From contig NZ_CP082909.1 in NCBI RefSeq assembly GCF_023822025.1, positions 5,624,001-5,688,000 of the forward strand: a stretch of 64,000 nucleotides of DNA, read 5' to 3'. Positions 17,760 to 26,518 of the stretch are shown here, piece by piece. Position numbers and translations under genes: made by a program. Each line of letters starts with the position of its first letter. The stretch's first letter is position 1. The notes beneath the pieces were generated by a model. It did no database searches and was not told where the DNA came from. It worked only from the letters and a program-made list of their open reading frames with translations. This DNA is from Endozoicomonas sp. 4G (GTDB lineage: Bacteria > Pseudomonadota > Gammaproteobacteria > Pseudomonadales > Endozoicomonadaceae).

Positions 17760-18515
17760 ATGAAAAAAATTATTTCTCTGGCTGCCCTGGCCGCTGTTTC
17801 TTACACAGGTTTTATGCTGGCAGAGTTACCAGCCGCCTTTGTCTGGAATCACGCACCTAAAATGCCGGAGGTTAAGCTGGAAGGTCTTTCCGGCTCAGTC
17901 TGGTCGGGTTCAGCGCAGACATTAACTGTCAATGGTATCGAGCTTGAGGATGTCAGCTGGGATCTCCGGCCTTCTGCACTGCTGACTGGAAAGATCAAAG
18001 CGGATCTTGAAGTCGGTGACAATTTTTCCGCCGTTGCGGGTCAGGCGACAGTGACCTATAGCCTTCAGGGCATGACGATCGAAGACCTCGAAGCAGACGC
18101 TTCGGCAGGCTGGTTGCAGCAGTTTGCATCCATGCCGGTTCCGGCAACGGCCAGGGGTAATATCAATCTGGTGGCAGATTCCCTGATCTATGAAGGGGGT
18201 CAGTGTGTCGAGTTGGATGGCCGCATGGAATGGGAAAGAGGGCGAATCAGCAGTCCCTTGGGTGAGGTGAAATTAGGTCAGGCGGATGCTGACCTCAGCT
18301 GCAAGGGAAATACCCTGGAAGGTAACATTCGCCAGTCGTCCGAGTTTCTGACGACAGATGCGGTATTCAGTGTCAACCTCAACGGCAGTTATTCATTGAG
18401 CGGGAAAGTGTCAGACGGTGAAGCCCTGCCCGAAACGATAAAAGACGGCATGAAGTTTCTGGGCAGGCCGGATGCTCAGGGACGCTATCCTTTGACGTTC
18501 AGGGGGCGGATTTAA
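17760..18515 (+). CDS. gspN: Type II secretion protein GspN
   Basis: A 251-residue GspN with an N-terminal signal-anchor (MKKIISLAALAAVSYTGFML) and a periplasmic beta-rich domain including the family segments LSGSVWSGSAQTLTVNG and WDLRPSALLTGKI. GspN is the optional last gene of many T2SS operons, and its exact role is not settled. It ends the operon and converges with the minus-strand gene at 18512 with a 4-base overlap. No terminator is visible between them. Confidence 0.9.
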   Translation: MKKIISLAALAAVSYTGFMLAELPAAFVWNHAPKMPEVKLEGLSGSVWSGSAQTLTVNGIELEDVSWDLRPSALLTGKIKADLEVGDNFSAVAGQATVTYSLQGMTIEDLEADASAGWLQQFASMPVPATARGNINLVADSLIYEGGQCVELDGRMEWERGRISSPLGEVKLGQADADLSCKGNTLEGNIRQSSEFLTTDAVFSVNLNGSYSLSGKVSDGEALPETIKDGMKFLGRPDAQGRYPLTFRGRI

Positions 18516-19438
18516 CGGGTTGGGCTATCAGCAGGCGAATCGGCAGGAGGATAGATCGTCAGATCGGAATAATCACTGGGGTCGCCCGCATCAGGGAGAT
18601 AAACAGAACGGTCAATTGAGCCGAAATCAGCCACTTCAATATCAATAGGGGGATAAATCAGCGTGTCGAGAGAAGCAATTATAGAATTCAACGACAATTC
18701 AGCAGGCCCTCCGTTATTGGTTAATTGTCGGAATCTACAAACCCCATGACAGGGATGGGCGAAACAATTCAGATCCAGAGTATGATGATGTTGATGAGAG
18801 TCTTCGTTGCCACCGTTAGAGCCAGAAGGCAAGGTGTGGGTGACAGAGCCTGTCAGTTGGGTGGTGGTGGTTGCTGTGGTTTGCTGGCCGGATGATATTG
18901 CTGGCTGCTTTGTGTTGTGGTTCGGATGTTCCCTTGGATGTTTAGCATGCCCGAGGTGAACCATAGTGGTAATCGCAAATGGGTCATCCTGACTGGCCTG
19001 CAGTTGATCCATCGGGTTGAACAAGGGTGAACTGAGGTTCCAATAGCTTTTCAAAAGCCAGCCAACAGCGACAAACGTTTCTACAGGTATCCATGAATAA
19101 GGTTTAGAGCCAGGGGTGTCATGGATGGTGATAACCAGTTGGTAAGCAACCAGCAGATGAGAAGCGAAAATCAATTGCCACGAGATCAAGTCAAAGTAGG
19201 AGGTTTTAAACCCATAACCGTCAAGTTTGTCCGGTTTGCCATCAGGCACAAACACTGATCCCGAAGGCACATTTGCGTCGGCAACGTCTGGTAATGCATT
19301 CGGGGCTGGCTTTATAGAAATGCTTCCATTTAATCTTTCATCTTGTTGAAGCTCGACAATAAAGCTTTTTGTTAATGGTTTAGCCTGACAGATGACGGAC
19401 AACGACAAGAGCAGCACCATAAAGAATGAGTTTTTCAT
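18512..19438 (-). CDS. Secreted hypothetical protein, CHGVC family (copy 1)
   Basis: A 308-residue protein with a clear signal peptide (MKNSFFMVLLLSLSVICQA|K) and a low-complexity, His/Thr/Gly-rich middle. It is related to the protein at 26519-27079: both start MKNSFF, share a segment of the type Q-x-x-PF-x-I-x-TM (PFAITTM here), an SGQQ stretch, GGNE, and end in the same motif (LNCFAHPCHGVCRF here; LNCYVDSCHGVCEL there). Three Cys and one His with fixed spacing suggest a disulfide or metal knot. Function unknown. Export by the neighbouring T2SS is only a possibility. Confidence 0.75.
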   Translation of the reverse strand: MKNSFFMVLLLSLSVICQAKPLTKSFIVELQQDERLNGSISIKPAPNALPDVADANVPSGSVFVPDGKPDKLDGYGFKTSYFDLISWQLIFASHLLVAYQLVITIHDTPGSKPYSWIPVETFVAVGWLLKSYWNLSSPLFNPMDQLQASQDDPFAITTMVHLGHAKHPREHPNHNTKQPAISSGQQTTATTTTQLTGSVTHTLPSGSNGGNEDSHQHHHTLDLNCFAHPCHGVCRFRQLTNNGGPAELSLNSIIASLDTLIYPPIDIEVADFGSIDRSVYLPDAGDPSDYSDLTIYPPADSPADSPTR

Positions 19439-19558
19439 TACATTCCGGTCTGTAGTTTGTAGTGTTCAGCTTTTATTTCTTATTTTTTAGAAACGTAAGA
19501 TAGATCAAGAAAGCGCCAGATCAAGATTTTCTTTCAAACACAAAAGGTGGCAGCGGAT

Positions 19559-19597
19559 AAAAAAAAGCCCGCAACTGCAAAACAGTCGCGGGCTTTT
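19559..19597 (-). terminator. Rho-independent terminator after aceF
   Basis: A strong stem (10 bp, 19563-19572 with 19588-19597, then an inner 4-bp stem) begins 20 bp after the aceF stop, and eight T follow on the minus strand. On the plus strand TTTT also follows, so it may work both ways. Confidence 0.88.
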
Positions 19598-19616
19598 ATA
19601 TGGGCAGCAATCGGGA

Positions 19617-21248
19617 TTACAGCAACAGACGACGAATGTCTGACAGCAGGTTAGCCAGCATGGTGGTGAAACGGGCCGCATCAGCCCCATTGACCACACG
19701 GTGATCGTAGGATAGCGACAGTGGGCACATCAGACGTGCATCAAAGTCCATGCCGTTCCAGATGGGCTTCATGGATGCCTTGGAGATACCCAGAATGGCG
19801 ACTTCAGGGGCATTCACGATAGGAGTAAAGGCCGTACCACCGACAGAACCCAGGCTGGAAATGGTGAAGCAGCCACCCTGCATTTCGGCAGGCTTAAGCT
19901 TCTTGTCACGGGCCTTGCCAGCCAGTTCAATACACTCCCTGGACAGATCCCAGATACCTTTCTGGTCAACATTCTTGATGACCGGTACCAGCAGGCCGTC
20001 AGGAGTGTCTACGGCAACACCAATATTAATGTACTTTTTGTAGATAACCGACTCGCCGTCTTCACTCAGGGAAGAGCAGAATACCGGCATTTCTTTCAGT
20101 ACGTAAGCCACTGCCTTCAGGAAGAAAGGCAGCGGCGTCAGCTTGGTGCCCTGGGCTTCTGCTAGTGCTTTATTAGCCTTCCGGAACGCTTCCAGTTCAG
20201 TAATATCCGCTTCATCAAACTGAGTCACGTGAGGCACGTTCAGCCAGGAGCGCTGGAAGTTCTGAGCGGCAACCTTACGCAGACGATTCAGGGCGACTTC
20301 TTCGATTTCACCCCACTTGGCGTAATCCTGGGCTGGCACCGGAGGAATGCCGGCTCCGCCTGCAGCGGCTGCCTGAGGTTTGTCCGCTTCGGTCAGCTTC
20401 GCTTTGACGTAGGCCTGAACATCTTCTTTCAGGATACGGCTGCGCGGGCCTGTGCCTTTTACTCGTCCAAGGGTAACGCCAAACTCACGGGCAAGCCTGC
20501 GAACGGCGGGACCTGCATGGAAATTACGATTGGTTTCTTCCAGTTCTACCTGTTTCTGAACAGAAGTCGGTGCGGCCGGTTCTGGCGCTTTGGCCGCCGC
20601 AGGAGCGGGAGCTGAAGCCTGTGGTGCAGGAGCGGCCTGGGCGGCAGCCTGAGGTGCTGGAACAGGTGCAGCCCCTCCGGTGGTTTCAACTTTTACCACC
20701 AGATCACCCTGGCTCAGTTTGTCACCTTCTTTAACGCAGATCTCTTTGATGACACCGGCAAAAGGCGAAGGTACGTCCATACTGGCTTTGTCAGATTCCA
20801 GCACAATCAGAGAATCTTCTTCAGAAATTTCGTCACCCACAGTGACACAGATTTCGATGACCGGAACGTTTTCGGCACCAATATCAGGCACCGTCACTTC
20901 CTGAATGCTGCTGGCGGCCACTGGAGCCGGTGCAGCTGGTACAGGAGCCGACTCTGGCTGTGCCGCAGGCACTGGAGCTTCTTCAGCAGCAACAGTGCTT
21001 TCCCCGGCTGCTGCATCTGCCACCATTTTCAGCATGTCGTCACCTTCAGACACACTGTCGCCTACTTTGACAATGATCTCTGAGATCTTGCCGTCACGGG
21101 GTGCAGGCACTTCCATGGATGCCTTGTCTGACTCCAGAACAATCAGGGAGTCATCGGCAGAAACCGAATCACCGGGGGCAACGCAGATTTCAATCACTTC
21201 TGCGCTGCCACTGCCGATATCGGGGATCTTGATTATTTCATCGCTCAT
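19617..21248 (-). CDS. aceF: Pyruvate dehydrogenase E2, dihydrolipoyl acetyltransferase
   Basis: The E2 core of pyruvate dehydrogenase, 543 residues. It has two lipoyl domains (about 3-75 and 117-190) with lipoyl-lysines in ESDKASMEVP and ESDKASMDVP, Ala/Pro-rich linkers, an E1/E3-binding domain (about 245-285, AVRRLAREFGVTLGRVKGTG) and the catalytic domain ending SYDHRVVNGADAARF. The Asn in HxxxNG replaces the common Asp, as in Pseudomonas and Azotobacter E2. It acetylates CoA from acetyl-lipoamide. It follows aceE by 19 bp in one operon. The E3 gene (lpd) is not in the window. Confidence 0.96.
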   Translation of the reverse strand: MSDEIIKIPDIGSGSAEVIEICVAPGDSVSADDSLIVLESDKASMEVPAPRDGKISEIIVKVGDSVSEGDDMLKMVADAAAGESTVAAEEAPVPAAQPESAPVPAAPAPVAASSIQEVTVPDIGAENVPVIEICVTVGDEISEEDSLIVLESDKASMDVPSPFAGVIKEICVKEGDKLSQGDLVVKVETTGGAAPVPAPQAAAQAAPAPQASAPAPAAAKAPEPAAPTSVQKQVELEETNRNFHAGPAVRRLAREFGVTLGRVKGTGPRSRILKEDVQAYVKAKLTEADKPQAAAAGGAGIPPVPAQDYAKWGEIEEVALNRLRKVAAQNFQRSWLNVPHVTQFDEADITELEAFRKANKALAEAQGTKLTPLPFFLKAVAYVLKEMPVFCSSLSEDGESVIYKKYINIGVAVDTPDGLLVPVIKNVDQKGIWDLSRECIELAGKARDKKLKPAEMQGGCFTISSLGSVGGTAFTPIVNAPEVAILGISKASMKPIWNGMDFDARLMCPLSLSYDHRVVNGADAARFTTMLANLLSDIRRLLL

Positions 21249-21267
21249 TCGGGATAACCTTATGAAA

Positions 21268-23925
21268 TCAGCAGTACAGTGGGTTAGCTTTGTCGCCGTC
21301 GATGTTGAACTTTTTCATCGCCTCTTTCAGTACCGACACGTTCAGTTCACCGTCTTTTACCAGACCGTACAGGGCGGCAATAACAACGAAGTAACGATCC
21401 ACTTCGAAGAACTCACGCAGTTTCTCGCGGGTATCGGAACGACCGAAACCATCAGTACCCAAGGCAATAAACGTGCCGGGTACAAATTCACGAATCTGGT
21501 CAGCGTAAATCTTCATATAGTCAGAGGCAGCAACAACCGGTCCCTTGCGACCTGACAGCTGCTCTTCAACCCAGCCTGTCTGCTGCTCGGAATCAGGGTT
21601 CAGCATGTTGTGACGAGCTGCCGCCATACCATCACGGCGCAGTTCGTTGAAGCTGGTGGCGCTCCAGATATCCGACTCAATACCGAAGTCGTTACGCAGG
21701 ATATCCGCCGCAGCACGGACTTCTTCGAGAATAGTGCCACAGCCCATCAGTTGTACTTTCAGACCGTCTTTACCGGCGCTCTCCTCGAAGCAGTACAGAC
21801 CCTTGACGATGCCTTCAACGACGCCGTCGCCTTCTGGCATGGCTGGCATCTTGTAACTGTCGTTCATGGTGGTGATGTAGTACCAGACGTTTTCGTTGTC
21901 GCTATACATACGACGCAGGCCGTCCTGAACAATCACCGCCAGCTCATAACCGTAAGTCGGGTCATAGCTGATGCAATTAGGAACCGTAGAAGCCAGAATA
22001 TGGCTGTGACCGTCCTGATGTTGCAGGCCTTCACCGTTCAGGGAAGTACGGCCAGAAGTGGCACCGATCAGGAAACCGCGAGCCTGCATGTCGCCTGAAG
22101 CCCAGGCCAGGTCACCGGTACGCTGGAAACCGAACATGGAGTAAAAGGCGTAGAAAGGAATCATCGGTACGTTGTTGTTGCTGTAGGAAGTCGCAGCAGC
22201 GATCCAGGCCGCGTGAGCACCGGCTTCATTGATGCCTTCTTCCAGAATCTGCCCCTGTTTGGACTCCTTGTAGAACATCACCTGATCGGAGTCCACTGGC
22301 TCGTACATCTGACCTTCTGCCGAGTAGATACCCAGCTGTCGGAACATACCTTCCATACCGAAAGTCCGGGCTTCGTCAGGGATGATCGGTACCACGTGCT
22401 TGCCAATCTTCTTGTCTTTGGCCAGGGCAGCCAACACCCGCACGTAAGCCATGGTGGTTGAGATTTCACGCTCACCACTGCCTTTAAGAACGGCGTCGAA
22501 GGCACTCAGTTCAGGAATCTGCAAGTGTACGTCAGACTGCTCCCGGCGCTGAGGAATGAAGCCACCCAGTTTTTCACGATGCTTGCGCATGTAAACCATT
22601 TCCGGGCTGTCTTCAGCGGGCTTGAAGTAAGGCAGGGCCGCCAGGTCTTCATCTTTAATCGGCAGGTCGAAACGGTCACGGAACTGTTTCAGATCATCGA
22701 TGGGCAGTTTCTTAACGTTGTGGCTGACGTTGGAGGCTTCGCCGGTGGTACCGGTACCGTAACCTTTTACTGTCTTAGCCAGAATAACCGTTGGCTTGTC
22801 GGTGGTGTTGACTGCAGCGTGGTAGGCCGCGTACACCTTGTAGGGATCGTGACCACCCCGGTTCAGACGCCAGATGTCGTCGTCCGACAGGTGTTCCACC
22901 ATCTTTTTGGTTTCAGGATAGCGACCGAAGAAGTGCTCACGGGTCCAGGCGCCGCCCTTGGCTTTACAGTTCTGATAGTCACCGTCTACGGCTTCGTCCA
23001 TCAGTTTTTGCAACATGCCGTCTTTGTCCTGGGCAAACAGCTGATCCCAGTGACGACCCCAGGTGACCTTGATGACGTTCCAGCCAGCACCACGGAAGAC
23101 GCCTTCCAGTTCCTGAATGATCTTGCCGTTACCACGAACCGGGCCATCCAGACGTTGCAGGTTACAGTTCACCACAAAGATCAGGTTGTCCAGCTTTTCA
23201 CGGCCCGCCAGAGAAATAGCACCGGTGGATTCCGGCTCGTCCATTTCACCATCGCCCAGGAAAGCCCAGACCTTACGGTTCTGCTCCTGAGCCATACCGC
23301 GGTTGATCAGGTACTTCATAAAGCGTGCCTGATAGATGGCCTGCAATGGACCCAGCCCCATGGAGACGGTGGGGAACTGCCAGAAGTCAGGCATCAGGTG
23401 CGGGTGAGGGTAGGAGGGGAGACCCTTGCCTTCGACTTCCTGACGGAAACCATCCAGCTGATCTTCGCTCAGACGACCTTCCAGGAAAGCCCGGGAATAG
23501 ATACCCGGAGACGTGTGTCCCTGGTAGTACACCAGGTCGCCTTCACGGTTGTCGTTGTAACCATGGAAGAAGTAGTTGTAGCCGATGTCGTACAAGGTTG
23601 CACTGGAGGCAAAGGACGAAATGTGACCACCCAGAGAGCTGTCTTTCTGGTTAGCACGCATGACCATGGCCAGCGCGTTCCAACGAACCAGGGAACGGAT
23701 TCTGCGTTCCATGAACAGGTCACCCGGCATTCTCGCTTCTTTCTCAGGCGGAATGGTGTTGCGATAAGGAGTCGTTATCGCGTAGGGCAGCTGGGTGCCT
23801 TTTGCCCTGGCATGTTGGGAAAGGCGGGTCATCAGGTAGTGAGCCCGGTCTTCCCCTTCTTTTTCCAGAACAGAATCCAGGGCTTCCAGCCACTCCTGGG
23901 TTTCGATGGGATCGATGTCGTGCAT
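21268..23925 (-). CDS. aceE: Pyruvate dehydrogenase E1
   Basis: The homodimeric, thiamine diphosphate-dependent E1 decarboxylates pyruvate and acetylates the lipoyl groups of AceF. I place the start at 23925 (MHDIDPIETQEW), giving 885 residues, close to the 887 of E. coli, with GGAG 8 bases upstream; the longer frame to 24012 adds residues without homology. The thiamine motif is GDGEMDEPESTGAISLAGRE with VVNCNLQRLDGP. First gene of the aceEF operon, with about 770 bp of non-coding sequence upstream. An FNR-type box lies about 410 bp upstream of the start. Confidence 0.96.
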   Translation of the reverse strand: MHDIDPIETQEWLEALDSVLEKEGEDRAHYLMTRLSQHARAKGTQLPYAITTPYRNTIPPEKEARMPGDLFMERRIRSLVRWNALAMVMRANQKDSSLGGHISSFASSATLYDIGYNYFFHGYNDNREGDLVYYQGHTSPGIYSRAFLEGRLSEDQLDGFRQEVEGKGLPSYPHPHLMPDFWQFPTVSMGLGPLQAIYQARFMKYLINRGMAQEQNRKVWAFLGDGEMDEPESTGAISLAGREKLDNLIFVVNCNLQRLDGPVRGNGKIIQELEGVFRGAGWNVIKVTWGRHWDQLFAQDKDGMLQKLMDEAVDGDYQNCKAKGGAWTREHFFGRYPETKKMVEHLSDDDIWRLNRGGHDPYKVYAAYHAAVNTTDKPTVILAKTVKGYGTGTTGEASNVSHNVKKLPIDDLKQFRDRFDLPIKDEDLAALPYFKPAEDSPEMVYMRKHREKLGGFIPQRREQSDVHLQIPELSAFDAVLKGSGEREISTTMAYVRVLAALAKDKKIGKHVVPIIPDEARTFGMEGMFRQLGIYSAEGQMYEPVDSDQVMFYKESKQGQILEEGINEAGAHAAWIAAATSYSNNNVPMIPFYAFYSMFGFQRTGDLAWASGDMQARGFLIGATSGRTSLNGEGLQHQDGHSHILASTVPNCISYDPTYGYELAVIVQDGLRRMYSDNENVWYYITTMNDSYKMPAMPEGDGVVEGIVKGLYCFEESAGKDGLKVQLMGCGTILEEVRAAADILRNDFGIESDIWSATSFNELRRDGMAAARHNMLNPDSEQQTGWVEEQLSGRKGPVVAASDYMKIYADQIREFVPGTFIALGTDGFGRSDTREKLREFFEVDRYFVVIAALYGLVKDGELNVSVLKEAMKKFNIDGDKANPLYC

Positions 23926-24335
23926 ATAGTTTGCTCCGAGAATTGAGCGCTGTATCCTGTTCGAAATGTTGAGATAAACCGTCTCAACCTGAGATGAACA
24001 ACTACACTCCAAAGTGGCCGTTCTTCGTCGATGTGCCAGTTAAATTCTGTTTGTCAGGATAGTCGAGGCTTACCTTCGATGGACTGCTTTTTTCGGTCCG
24101 TATCATCAGTAACAACCGATGATTAAGCGACGTAAGCCTCAGGAGCCCGCATAAGGACAGCTCGAATACCATCCCTGTCGTGACTCCCAGCGCCAAAGTT
24201 ATCTAATGAAAAATTTGCCCTGCCTGCTTGAGCTTTATGTTCGACCACCATGCCGTCAGGCTTCCAGCCGAGTGATCGGCCCCGGATGGACAGTTAATCT
24301 GGTGATAAGAAGACAGAGTTTAAACCTTCAGAAAA

Positions 24336-24349
24336 TTGATTTCGATCAA
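24336..24349. promoter_or_regulatory. FNR/Anr-type box upstream of aceEF
   Basis: TTGATTTCGATCAA fits the FNR/Anr consensus TTGAT-N4-ATCAA exactly. It is the only promoter-like element I can name in the region upstream of aceE. Oxygen control of pyruvate dehydrogenase would make sense, as the enzyme is mainly aerobic, but the distance to the start (411 bp) is large. Confidence 0.5.
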
Positions 24350-24636
24350 CTTTAGTAATTGAACTACAAGATAAGCAAAAGCCGCAATGAGTACCAGTAC
24401 TTAGGTGCAGCAAAGTTACAGAAATACATCAAAAGCCGCTGCATTATTATGCGCGATCATAATATTTTTGGGCATATCTGCTGATAAGTAAGAAAAAACA
24501 CTGGTGGGGGATACCTCAATAGCAATTTATGCCCTGACTTGTTGGGGAGGTGTGCATTCACTGGAGAGTGGGAAGGAGTCATTTTTTAAACTCCATACCT
24601 ACCGTTATTACCCATGATCTACGTACTTCTGATCTC

Positions 24637-24662
24637 TATATGTACTTTTAAAAGTACATATA
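24637..24662. repeat. 26-bp perfect palindrome
   Basis: TGTACTTTTAAAAGTACA with TATA on each side reads identically on both strands without a spacer. It starts 34 bp beyond the stop of the decarboxylase-fusion gene. No T run follows, so it is not a normal terminator; a protein-binding site is possible. Confidence 0.5.
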
Positions 24663-24696
24663 AGAATCCTCAGGTTGGAAAGAATCGAGAAAAAGC

Positions 24697-26139
24697 CTAC
24701 TCGCTTTCACAACGCACCCTCCCACGCAAGAGCCCTCTGATATCAGTCGAGTCAGGATTAAAGGCGGCCTTTAAAATCGGAACCGCTGTCTCTGGCCGAG
24801 CATCGCCACACATAAAGATATCGAACGCCGCGAAGTCCCTCTCTGGCCAGGTGTGGACACTGATATGCGACTCAGCCAATACCGCAAAGCCAGAAATGCC
24901 ACCATTGGGCTCGAAGTTACGAAGGCGAATATCCAACAAGGTAGCACCCGCCCTTTCAACCGCCTCACACATCATTTGTTCCATCAGATCAATGTCATCC
25001 AGATTTTTAGCTCCCCAGAAGTCGATGATCAAATGGGTGCCCGCAAAAGTCACCCCATCACGGGTAACAAAGTGATCAGCCCGTTCTTCACCAGTAGTGA
25101 TGGCATTTTGGCTGTGGGTGGGCCAACGATCATCCTGGGTGATGGAAGCGGCTAAATCAGCAACAGATCCTTGGGTAATGGAGGATGTCGCTAACAAATG
25201 ACCTGATTGATATAGATCTGGACGCCCCCATTGATCCAGAAATCCTGACCGGGCGTGCCCTGACCTTCTTCTCAATCCATTGATACCATTCGGGAGCGCC
25301 GGAAGACCCATACCCAATGTGGCTGCCAGCGCCTGACTGGTATATCTGATCCAGGCCTGCCTGATACCTTCTGAAAGGTGGAACCAGGTTTGGGTAATAA
25401 CCTGATCAAAAAATAACAGGCCAGCACCTACGGCTATTTTTTCCCAGGTGGTTAACTTGTCTAACCTTTTTAATCCTGCTGTTTCAGTATCACTCGTAAA
25501 CCGGGCGCCGGTATTTCTGGAATCAATTTTAATATTCGCCAGATAATAGACAGAATTATTATGGGGGGCCGACATCACAAAACGATCCTGAAGACCTCCT
25601 TCAATCACAAGTTCTGGCAGAATATCTGCCTTGTTCCCCACAAAAGCCGAGTTAGCCGGCAGATGAAAACGCTGGATTCTTTTGCGATCGTCACTAATGA
25701 ATTCTGACAATGACAACTCATAAACAGCGGGTTGTCCCTTGCCGGGTGATTGCTCTGCATCAAAAATAAACAACGTTGGATATATAGTTTTAAAAACCTC
25801 ATCACTCAGTTTTTGTGTTGTTGCGGATATTTTTATTATCTTGACGGTTTCAGGAATAGGTTCAGACATTGAGGGGAGAGTCGGGTGAATACCTGAAGAA
25901 GTGCCGGGGGAAGGTGTTGGCGGAGATAGCTGATGGTTCTTTGCCCCGATAAACGCCTTAAAAACAGGTAGGTGGCGACTGCATACATCCCTATCAATAC
26001 TGAGGGTTAATTCAGAACAACTTGAAACCTCTGTATAGATGGAATCGTCCGTCGAGCCAGCCGTAGGGAAAGCATGACAGGAGAAGGCATAAATGGCTGA
26101 CAACAGCGCAACCCCTGACCCGGAACTGAAAATGTTCAT
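24697..26139 (-). CDS. Signal-peptide protein fused to S-adenosylmethionine decarboxylase
   Basis: The last 114 residues (about 367-480) are a prokaryotic SpeD/SpeH-type AdoMet decarboxylase: GTHLIIDFWGAKNLDD, then LAESHISVHTWPERDFAAFD with the self-cleavage Glu-Ser pair (Ser424, which becomes the pyruvoyl group), His429, and FMCGD (Cys444). It would make decarboxylated AdoMet for spermidine synthesis. The first ~365 residues are unlike SpeD. They have a signal peptide-like start (ALLSAIYAFSCHA), a region I do not recognise, and a hydrophobic stretch (WEKIAVGAGLLFFDQVIT, about 225-242). No ATG lies between the parts, though a GTG or TTG start for a separate SpeD cannot be excluded. No speE neighbour. 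Confidence 0.85.
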   Translation of the reverse strand: MNIFSSGSGVALLSAIYAFSCHAFPTAGSTDDSIYTEVSSCSELTLSIDRDVCSRHLPVFKAFIGAKNHQLSPPTPSPGTSSGIHPTLPSMSEPIPETVKIIKISATTQKLSDEVFKTIYPTLFIFDAEQSPGKGQPAVYELSLSEFISDDRKRIQRFHLPANSAFVGNKADILPELVIEGGLQDRFVMSAPHNNSVYYLANIKIDSRNTGARFTSDTETAGLKRLDKLTTWEKIAVGAGLLFFDQVITQTWFHLSEGIRQAWIRYTSQALAATLGMGLPALPNGINGLRRRSGHARSGFLDQWGRPDLYQSGHLLATSSITQGSVADLAASITQDDRWPTHSQNAITTGEERADHFVTRDGVTFAGTHLIIDFWGAKNLDDIDLMEQMMCEAVERAGATLLDIRLRNFEPNGGISGFAVLAESHISVHTWPERDFAAFDIFMCGDARPETAVPILKAAFNPDSTDIRGLLRGRVRCESE

Positions 26140-26148
26140 GTTGGCACT

Positions 26149-26334
26149 CTAGTACACGGTTTCAATGTGATTGATGGGTTCCCTCTATCAATGGCAACCA
26201 AGCTCCGTTCACCCTGAGCGGAGTCGAAGGGTGGTTGGCACAATCTTCATTGTTGGTTCGGAGTCCACATCCTTCGACTCCGCTCAGGATGAACGTAGAT
26301 TGTTCACATCAAAATCATTGAAATGATGTACTAG
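26149..26334. mobile_element. Nested inverted-repeat element (MITE-like)
   Basis: Outer arms 26149-26176 and 26307-26334 match at 22 of 28 positions and both end in CTAG. Inner arms 26207-26230 and 26271-26294 match at 23 of 24. The whole 186-bp unit can fold into one long hairpin and has no ORF. It lies in the 380-bp gap between the decarboxylase fusion and the second CHGVC gene; the remaining 26335-26518 shows nothing I can name. Confidence 0.6.
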
Positions 26335-26518
26335 TCATCCATTCTAAGGCCGTTATGTATCGTAGACCGAATGTTTCACAAATAAAGGTAAAGTCCTCTC
26401 CAACAGAAAATAAATCTATTGGTGCGCATTTTTTCCGGCATGGAATAAACCCCATGCCCCTGGATTTTTCGTCCATGCTTACTGGACTTTTAAAAGGTCA
26501 TTAAAAAAGTGAGGTCTG

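Larger units (their letters stand above)
23926..24696. other. Long intergenic region upstream of aceE
   Basis: No supported gene in 770 bp. A 64-codon minus-strand ORF at 24002-24196 has no family I know and lies where the aceE leader should be. The region holds an FNR-type box (24336-24349) and a 26-bp perfect palindrome (24637-24662). Promoter and leader of aceEF are expected here. Confidence 0.5.

Noticed and set aside
20905-21555. 216-codon plus-strand ORF across aceF and aceE
   Set aside because: Antisense shadow of two well-supported genes; rich in Ser/Ala from the reverse of the Ala/Pro linkers.
22525-23946. 473-codon plus-strand ORF
   Set aside because: It lies entirely antisense to aceE, whose protein family is certain, and its product looks like a mirror of that coding sequence.
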